Both the position numbers and the translations under genes were made by a program. A stretch of DNA of 5,429 bases from Muribaculaceae bacterium (GTDB lineage Bacteria > Bacteroidota > Bacteroidia > Bacteroidales > Muribaculaceae). Shown in pieces: positions 1 through 4,446 of this stretch (the stretch's first letter is position 1; every line of letters starts with the position of its first letter). Location of the stretch: positions 1 through 5,429 of the forward strand of contig JAIDPP010000232.1 of assembly GCA_029062725.1 (NCBI GenBank), given 5' to 3'. A model generated the notes under the pieces. It saw nothing but the letters and a program-made list of their open reading frames with translations, did no database searches and had not been told where the DNA came from.

Positions 1-79
1 TTGATTAGTTATGTTTCTTAGTGTGTTAAATATTTGACTAACAGATGAATAGTTTCGCGATTGGATAACGGCCTTTCCC

Positions 80-111
80 CTTGTAAAGCTAACGCCTCTT
101 TTGTAATTTTG
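80..111 (+). promoter_or_regulatory. Bacteroides-type promoter of the C10-fragment/serpin unit
   Basis: The -7 element TAATTTTG at 104-111 fits the Bacteroidota consensus TAnnTTTG exactly. A CTTG at 80-83, 20 bp upstream, fits the -33 element. Transcription would start near 116-120, leaving a leader of about 25 nt before the ATG at 142. The other two promoters in the window have the same 20-bp geometry. I see no coding sequence in bases 1-141 on either strand and no recognisable operator around this promoter. Confidence 0.7.
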
Positions 112-141
112 CCACCGGATAAACAATATAAAGGGTAAATT

Positions 142-573
142 ATGAATCTATTTAAAACGTTACTGCTTTCCATCTGGCTTCTTTTCTGTAACTATACAAT
201 GGTCGCTAATATCAGTAACAGCAAAAGAGATGGAAAGACCGGTGGACACAGCTGGATTATTGATGGATTGCTCCATATTCCTTATGATCCCGATAATAAA
301 TTAGCTCCCAATAATTCCCCGGATGCTTATTTTATGCATTGTGTATGGGGATGGTATGGAAGGGCAAATGGTTATTACCGTATAGATGGGTTTGGAAATT
401 TAGCATCAGATCGCCATTCCAAAGAAAATTCTGACACAACGTATCCAGGATATACTGACGGGGAGAGTAACTACGTTATTAATCAGGAGTTGTGGGGATA
501 TTATGGCTTCAAGAAGAAGCCGATTATATCCGGCGGAGTGATTGTTGACCCGGTTCAACCAGTTTTACCTTAA
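142..573 (+). CDS. Truncated C10 (streptopain-like) cysteine protease: signal peptide joined to the His-half of the catalytic domain
   Basis: This 143-aa product starts with a signal peptide (K5, hydrophobic core 7-16, likely signal peptidase I cleavage after A22 in MVA). From residue 27 it becomes the C-terminal half of a C10 papain-fold protease. It contains GGHSWIIDG with the expected catalytic His at H36 and a WGW motif at 69-71 in HCVWGWYGRANGYY, as in the streptopain C-terminal region. The propeptide and the GCV motif carrying the nucleophilic Cys are absent, so it should not be catalytically active. Residue 27 is exactly where DNA identity with the protease at the window end begins (220-296 equals 5353-5429). 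It has its own promoter, and the serpin gene follows after 18 bp, so the two are probably cotranscribed. It could be a deletion or duplication remnant, a functional decoy, or the displaced 3' end of the 4447 gene. The fold assignment is firm; whether it functions is unknown. Confidence 0.75.
   Translation: MNLFKTLLLSIWLLFCNYTMVANISNSKRDGKTGGHSWIIDGLLHIPYDPDNKLAPNNSPDAYFMHCVWGWYGRANGYYRIDGFGNLASDRHSKENSDTTYPGYTDGESNYVINQELWGYYGFKKKPIISGGVIVDPVQPVLP
220..296. repeat. Direct repeat copy 1 (at least 77 bp), internal to the C10 fragment
   Basis: Bases 220-296 are identical to 5353-5429. The match starts at a codon boundary (Ser of SKRDGKTGG) in both copies and is broken upstream (C219 versus T5352). 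It covers the catalytic-His motif. The true length is unknown because copy 2 runs to the window edge. Confidence 0.97.
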
Positions 574-591
574 ATACTAAACTTTTATATT

Positions 592-1845
592 ATGAAGAAA
601 TTCCTTTACTTTCTTTTTTTGAGTTGTGTGGTATTCATTGCTTGTGATTCGGATAATCATGAGTTACCGGATGTAAATAAGAACCAGAATGTTGAGGATA
701 AACCTGTTGATGAAACTCCTGTTCCTTACAAACGTTTGGAGTTTTCAGGTTCTCAATGGGCTGTTAACCAAGGTGCTTCGGATTTTGCCCTACGTTTTCT
801 TAAGCAGTTGGAAAATCAATCCGACGGTAATGTAATGGTTTCTCCATTAGGATTGCATATAGGATTATCAATGGTCGCGAATGGAGCAGATGAAGAGGGT
901 AGGCAAGAAATTTTAGATATTCTGGGATGTAGCGATCTAAGATCACTCAATGATTATTATAATCATATTATTCCGGTACTTTCAGAGGCCGATAACCAAA
1001 TTACTTTCAAATCCGCAAATTCCCTTTGGACTCAAGAAGGTTTTACTCCCGGCGAGGAGTTCCTAAAAAAATTAACTGATACTTTTAAGGCTGATTTTTT
1101 CCCGGAGGTTCTTGGATCGGAGGAGAATAGGAGGAATATAAATATCTGGTGCAGTGAAAATACTAATGGAATGATTCCGGAGTTTCTTAAGTCACCTCTC
1201 GATTCTGTAACAACGTTAGCACTTTTCAATGCGTTATACTTTAATGGTAAATGGACTGATGTATTTGATCCGGAGAATACATATAAAGAGACATACTATT
1301 CTGTTTCAAGAAAAGATAATATAGATATGATGCATGCCACCGGAAAGATGCTATGCCATGAAACCGAAAAAGGAATTGAATTGTCGTTACCATACGGAAA
1401 TGGTACTTATTCATTCAATGTTTTGCTTCCCAATGAGGGAATAAGTATTCAGGATTATCTTTCTGAGACAACCGGATTAGGTGTTTCCTACGAGGAGAGA
1501 GAAGTTAGGTTAACCATTCCTAAGTTTTCATTAACTGTTGAGAATGATAACCTTGTGCCAATCTTGAAAGAGTTAGGTATTTCCAGTGTTTTCAATTCCT
1601 CTTGCGGTCTTCCTGAAATAGGTAAGGGAATATTTTTAAATCAGGTTAAACAGACTTCGACAATTACGGTAGATGAATCCGGGGCTGAAGCAGCAGGAGT
1701 CTCCGGATTCTATATCTGCACGGCTTCCGGGGAAGAATCTAAACCTCTACCTATTCTTGATGTCATTATCAATCGGCCATTTATTTTCAGTATAACGGCC
1801 CACAATCAAATCGTAATATTCGCCGGAGTGGTAAGAGAGCTGTAA
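592..1845 (+). CDS. Surface-lipoprotein serpin (serine/cysteine protease inhibitor)
   Basis: This is a 417-aa serpin of the usual core length. The N-terminus is a lipoprotein signal ending FIAC (Cys18), followed by D-S-D-N, which resembles the acidic surface-export signal of Bacteroidota lipoproteins. A flexible D/E/P-rich tether (about 19-46) comes next, so display on the cell surface is likely. Serpin landmarks are the shutter segment NVMVSPLGL (80-88), LFNALYFNGKW (211-221), the hinge DESGAEAAG (361-369) and the C-terminal NRPFIFSI (394-401). Small residues in the hinge indicate an inhibitory serpin. Counting from G364 as P15, as in alpha-1-antitrypsin, places P1-P1' at A378-S379, with C376 at P3. 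The target is unknown: a small P1 suggests elastase-like enzymes, while the neighbourhood suggests a C10 cysteine protease. It lies 18 bp after the C10 fragment and has no promoter of its own that I can see. Related bacterial serpins include miropin of Tannerella forsythia. Confidence 0.93.
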   Translation: MKKFLYFLFLSCVVFIACDSDNHELPDVNKNQNVEDKPVDETPVPYKRLEFSGSQWAVNQGASDFALRFLKQLENQSDGNVMVSPLGLHIGLSMVANGADEEGRQEILDILGCSDLRSLNDYYNHIIPVLSEADNQITFKSANSLWTQEGFTPGEEFLKKLTDTFKADFFPEVLGSEENRRNINIWCSENTNGMIPEFLKSPLDSVTTLALFNALYFNGKWTDVFDPENTYKETYYSVSRKDNIDMMHATGKMLCHETEKGIELSLPYGNGTYSFNVLLPNEGISIQDYLSETTGLGVSYEEREVRLTIPKFSLTVENDNLVPILKELGISSVFNSSCGLPEIGKGIFLNQVKQTSTITVDESGAEAAGVSGFYICTASGEESKPLPILDVIINRPFIFSITAHNQIVIFAGVVREL

Positions 1846-2090
1846 ACGGATTTCATCAACTTGCAGGTTTTATATTCAGGCTTCCCGGCACTATTTCTCA
1901 TAAGCTAAATTTAATTAACCGCCGGGAGCCGGGCGGGCGCGAGATTCTCGCGCCCGTCTTTTATAAGACCCTCGACCGGGAAAACTCATATACCATATAT
2001 TTTACTATGTCTGATTCCGTTTCCCGTGTGTCCCTTTTTTGGAGCTTCCCATTATATACCGGCCGATTGTCGGAGTTTTTAAATAGATAG
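1846..2090. other. Intergenic region between the serpin and regulator genes
   Basis: No plausible gene is visible here. The first part is the serpin 3' untranslated region. It includes a 7-bp inverted repeat TCCCGGC (1883-1889) / GCCGGGA (1921-1927) with a 31-base loop, directly before the terminator hairpin. The second part, 1965-2090, is AT-rich and holds a weak 7-bp inverted repeat CGGGAAA (1977-1983) / TTTCCCG (2020-2026), which I do not interpret. Confidence 0.6.
1934..1962 (+). terminator. Rho-independent terminator after the serpin
   Basis: A perfect 10-bp GC-rich stem, CGGGCGCGAG (1934-1943) and CTCGCGCCCG (1947-1956), closes a 3-base ATT loop. It is followed by TCTTTT (1957-1962). 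It lies 88 bp after the serpin stop codon and is by far the most GC-rich stretch of the neighbourhood. It should end the transcription unit that starts near base 118 and insulate it from the regulator gene. Confidence 0.87.
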
Positions 2091-2136
2091 GTTGGGGAGT
2101 TCATATATTTTTGTTAAATTTGCACATCCCAACCTA
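2088..2136. repeat. 9-bp inverted repeat enclosing the regulator promoter
   Basis: TAGGTTGGG (2088-2096) is perfectly complementary to CCCAACCTA (2128-2136), with 31 bp between the arms. The left arm overlaps the -33 element and the right arm covers the predicted transcription start and short leader. This is a candidate operator, possibly for autoregulation by the encoded HTH protein. The role is inferred; only the symmetry is seen. Confidence 0.6.
2091..2122 (+). promoter_or_regulatory. Promoter of the TPR/HTH regulator gene (decides its start)
   Basis: The -7 element TAAATTTG at 2115-2122 matches TAnnTTTG, and GTTG at 2091-2094 lies 20 bp upstream as the -33 element. The predicted start of transcription is near 2127-2130. 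An in-frame TTG at 2092 therefore lies inside the promoter and cannot be the translation start, which leaves the ATG at 2143 and a leader of only about 15 nt. Confidence 0.7.
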
Positions 2137-2142
2137 ATTATT

Positions 2143-3873
2143 ATGACTTTCGTAAAATCACTGATACTCTCTATAATAACCCTATTGCCGGCGGTTCTAT
2201 CAAGTTGCAGGAAAACGGAAATATATCAAGCGGAAATGGATAGGGCTGAAAGCCTTATGGAGTCATTTCCCGACACATCTCTTCTTATACTTGAAAAAGT
2301 TAATCCTCTTGAACTGAAGGAAGGAGAGGCACAGGCTCGTTACGGTTTGCTGAAATCAATGGCATACGACAAGAACTATATAGATACCACTTCTTTTGAA
2401 GTGCTTCAGCCGGCAATAGATTATTATTTAAAAAAGGGAACTCCGGATGAGAAGATAAGAACATTATACTATAAAGCCTGTATACATTATCATAGAGGTG
2501 AGAACGAGCAGGCGATGAAAGCTTTGGTTGCGGGAGAAGCGATGATAAATCAGATAACGGATTCTCTGACTCTGGCACGAAATTTCAGATTGCAAAGTCT
2601 GCTTTATGAAAATCAATGTCGCATGGAACGTTATATTGAATATGCACTTCGAGGAGCGGAGATATACGATAAATTAAACAGACCCGAACTAAGAATGGAT
2701 AATCTTGTTTCGGCATTCAACGGATTTATTTTGTTGGAAGACAAGAACAGAGCCGACAGCGTCATGAGTATCATCCGTCACTTTCCGGATTCTATGTACA
2801 ATAGGAATCTCCATGCCGTTCATACAATGATACTCTATGCCGGGGAGTTTCTGCCTCCGGAGGAAGCTGTTGTTTATCTTGATTCCATCTCCACAGGGAT
2901 TTACCATCCGGATTTGCGGTTGGATTTAGCTTATGGATATGCCAACTTTGGAGAGGGAGAGAAAGCTTTCTCTATTTTTGAGGGGATTAATGAGAATGAA
3001 CTGAAAGACCGACTCAAATATCTGGCCATAAAGGTTAAGGTATTGGAAGCGATGGGAAAATATAAAGAGGCTCTTGAGGTAAATACAATTTACTCGGCTC
3101 TTTCCGACTCAACATACCGCGCGATATTCGCACAGGATGTCGGTGCTATGGAACAGGTATATATTTTGGAAAACGATGCCCTGACAGAGAAAAACCGGAA
3201 GAAGAACGTTGTGATTGCCGCAGTAAGTGGAGGAGCGTTTTTTATTATTTTGATTTTGATTATCCTGCTGGTGCTCCGACACATCAAGATCAATAATCTG
3301 AATCTCGAAAATAAGGCTCTTAGACTTTCGGAAGAGCGTAGCGCGGCATTGGCAAGAGAGGAACAGGGAAAACTGGAACTTGAGAAAATTAAAGAGGAGT
3401 TGAAATCACTACACTCTGAACGCGATGAAATTCATCGGATTCTTTCCGATAACGAGGAAGAAAGGGATGAAATACAAAAGAGACTATACGACCGACTTTG
3501 CGTACTGAATGGATTAATTGCCTCCAAAATCTCCGAGAACGACCGATATGCCGAGGCTTATAATTCAATCGAAAAAGATATAAAGAATAATAAAAAGCGC
3601 TTCCTTCACTATATCAAGGAAACTGTGACTTCAATGAATCCGCAGTTTATGAAAAAACTTGAAGATGCGGGGTTGGATGCTGTGGAGATTGATTATATCT
3701 GTCTTTATGCCCTCGGCTTGAAAGGGAAAGACATCGGTAATTATCTCGACACCTCGCGTCATTATATTGTCAGTAGCAATATCAGGAAGAAACTTGGCCT
3801 GACAGATACGGACACTAACATAAGTTTATATATACAGTCAAGGATGAAATACGGTCGTAAGACCGGCATGTAA
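2143..3873 (+). CDS. Membrane-spanning TPR sensor / LuxR-type HTH transcriptional regulator
   Basis: Starting at the ATG at 2143, the product is 576 aa. Residues 1-22 form a signal sequence ending LSSC (lipobox-like Cys22). About 25-340 are helical TPR-like repeats, for example around LYYKACIHYHRGENEQAMKA and GKYKEALEVN. A single membrane helix spans about 356-378, preceded by NRKKN. About 381-450 is a charged coiled coil rich in E, K and L. Residues 501-570 resemble a LuxR/GerE-type HTH: LDAVEIDYICLYALGLKGKD, then a recognition-helix region and NIRKKLGL. This layout is known from Bacteroidota regulators with a periplasmic TPR sensor and a cytoplasmic DNA-binding tail. No receiver or kinase domain is present, so it would act as a one-component transmembrane regulator. 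It sits alone between a terminator upstream and the DUF3244/C10 promoter downstream, which makes those genes its likely targets. The ligand is unknown. If Cys22 is lipidated, both ends of the periplasmic part would be membrane-anchored. Confidence 0.85.
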   Translation: MTFVKSLILSIITLLPAVLSSCRKTEIYQAEMDRAESLMESFPDTSLLILEKVNPLELKEGEAQARYGLLKSMAYDKNYIDTTSFEVLQPAIDYYLKKGTPDEKIRTLYYKACIHYHRGENEQAMKALVAGEAMINQITDSLTLARNFRLQSLLYENQCRMERYIEYALRGAEIYDKLNRPELRMDNLVSAFNGFILLEDKNRADSVMSIIRHFPDSMYNRNLHAVHTMILYAGEFLPPEEAVVYLDSISTGIYHPDLRLDLAYGYANFGEGEKAFSIFEGINENELKDRLKYLAIKVKVLEAMGKYKEALEVNTIYSALSDSTYRAIFAQDVGAMEQVYILENDALTEKNRKKNVVIAAVSGGAFFIILILIILLVLRHIKINNLNLENKALRLSEERSAALAREEQGKLELEKIKEELKSLHSERDEIHRILSDNEEERDEIQKRLYDRLCVLNGLIASKISENDRYAEAYNSIEKDIKNNKKRFLHYIKETVTSMNPQFMKKLEDAGLDAVEIDYICLYALGLKGKDIGNYLDTSRHYIVSSNIRKKLGLTDTDTNISLYIQSRMKYGRKTGM

Positions 3874-3902
3874 GACTTTTTGAGACCCTGTAAGACTTTT
3901 TG
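3869..3902. repeat. Tandem 14-bp direct repeats, candidate activator sites
   Basis: TGTAAGACTTTTTG occurs at 3869-3882 and again at 3889-3902, a 20-bp period. The first copy contains the regulator's stop codon. A degraded third copy, ATTAGACTTTTTTT (3954-3967), lies 64 bp further on and touches the -33 element at 3968. Offsets of 20 and 64 bp are close to 2 and 6 helical turns, so the copies may face the same side of the DNA. They look like binding sites for a dimeric or tandem regulator, perhaps the adjacent HTH protein. The function is inferred. I see no hairpin terminator after the regulator gene. Confidence 0.65.
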
Positions 3903-3967
3903 CTTTTATCATCCATATAACTTATTGTCTATTAATTAAATAAAATTTGTAGTATTAGACTTTTTTT

Positions 3968-3999
3968 CTTGTATGTAGATTTTATTCCGTGTATCTTTG
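3968..3999 (+). promoter_or_regulatory. Promoter of the DUF3244/C10 protease operon
   Basis: The -7 element TATCTTTG at 3992-3999 matches TAnnTTTG exactly, and CTTG at 3968-3971 lies 20 bp upstream as the -33 element. Transcription would start near 4004-4008, giving a leader of about 15 nt before the ATG at 4022. No such element occurs in the 65 bp before the C10 gene, so both genes probably depend on this promoter. Confidence 0.8.
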
Positions 4000-4010
4000 C
4001 ACGGAATAAA
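3981..4010. promoter_or_regulatory. Perfect 11-bp palindrome centred on the -7 box (candidate operator)
   Basis: TTTATTCCGTG (3981-3991) and CACGGAATAAA (4000-4010) are perfect inverted repeats, separated by exactly the 8-bp -7 element TATCTTTG. A protein bound here would directly block or remodel promoter opening. Transcription should start inside the right arm, so this is unlikely to be an RNA hairpin. The symmetry is certain; the operator role is inferred. Confidence 0.7.
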
Positions 4011-4021
4011 TTATCTGAATT

Positions 4022-4381
4022 ATGAGAAAATCACATCTGTTATCCTTTATCCTCATCATGGTCTTTACGACCTTTCCGACTCTGAGCGTACTTGCGAATC
4101 AGACTAATATCCGTATCAAATATCAACCCAAGAAGACTGAGACACAGACATCGCACCGTGCTCCCCTTAATCTTCCGATAGAGGTACTCTATGACTCGGA
4201 CACACTAACTGTAACCATAATCTCCGCACTTGAGACGGAGGCCGAGGTTTACATATATAATGCCTCCGGTGAACTTGAAGATTCTTCCCCTTGCCTCAAC
4301 ACTGTCCTTACTATAGGAGAGTCTGAGTATCACACCATTTTGATTGAGTCGCAGGATTGGTCGGCACGAGGGATTTTCTAA
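4022..4381 (+). CDS. Small secreted DUF3244-like beta-sandwich protein
   Basis: This is a 119-aa protein with a clear signal peptide (R2-K3, hydrophobic 5-24, cleavage after VLA at A25), leaving about 94 residues. The mature part has alternating beta-strand patterns: LPIEVLYDSDTLTVTII (51-67), AEVYIYNASGEL (74-85) and EYHTILIESQDW (102-113). These fit the small DUF3244 family of Bacteroidota secreted proteins, usually predicted as beta-sandwiches. The single mature Cys is C91. It is the first gene of the unit, 65 bp before a C10 protease and under the same promoter. Small secreted beta-proteins next to C10 proteases are in some cases their inhibitors (Spi- or staphostatin-like), and that is a reasonable hypothesis here. 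A structural or chaperone-like role is equally open. Family call moderate; function inferred from position only. Confidence 0.7.
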   Translation: MRKSHLLSFILIMVFTTFPTLSVLANQTNIRIKYQPKKTETQTSHRAPLNLPIEVLYDSDTLTVTIISALETEAEVYIYNASGELEDSSPCLNTVLTIGESEYHTILIESQDWSARGIF

Positions 4382-4446
4382 GAAGTCCTTAAACCTTATA
4401 AAAACATATAGTGATAAATTATATCCATAATTAATATTTAATCATC

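Noticed and set aside
142..190. Lipobox-like LLFC (Cys16) in the C10 fragment
   Set aside because: Phe directly before the Cys is not accepted by signal peptidase II in known families. Cleavage after MVA at residue 22 by signal peptidase I fits better.
220..296. Direct repeats as insertion-sequence ends or attachment sites
   Set aside because: No transposase or integrase is present, no terminal inverted repeats are seen, and the repeat is plain C10 coding sequence, which fits homologous duplication or assembly collapse better.
1032..1229. Reverse-strand open frame inside the serpin gene
   Set aside because: It is antisense to strongly conserved serpin coding sequence, has no recognisable domain and no promoter; it is an antisense shadow.
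1977..2026. 7-bp inverted repeat CGGGAAA / TTTCCCG as an invertible-promoter boundary
   Set aside because: The arms are short, the 36-bp interior has no TAnnTTTG element, and no recombinase gene is present.
2092..2142. In-frame TTG at 2092 as an earlier start for the TPR/HTH regulator
   Set aside because: The extension overlaps the -33 and -7 elements and lacks signal-peptide character, whereas the ATG at 2143 directly begins a good lipoprotein-like signal sequence.
2300..3293. Three reverse-strand open frames inside the regulator gene (2300-2578, 2689-2907, 3090-3293)
   Set aside because: All are short and antisense to a well-supported coding region. The hydrophobic stretch of the 3090-3293 frame is just the complement of the membrane helix codons.
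3981..4010. Palindrome read as an invertible phase-variation switch or RNA terminator
   Set aside because: An 8-bp spacer is too short for site-specific inversion, no invertase is encoded here, and no T-tract follows; transcription should begin inside the right arm.
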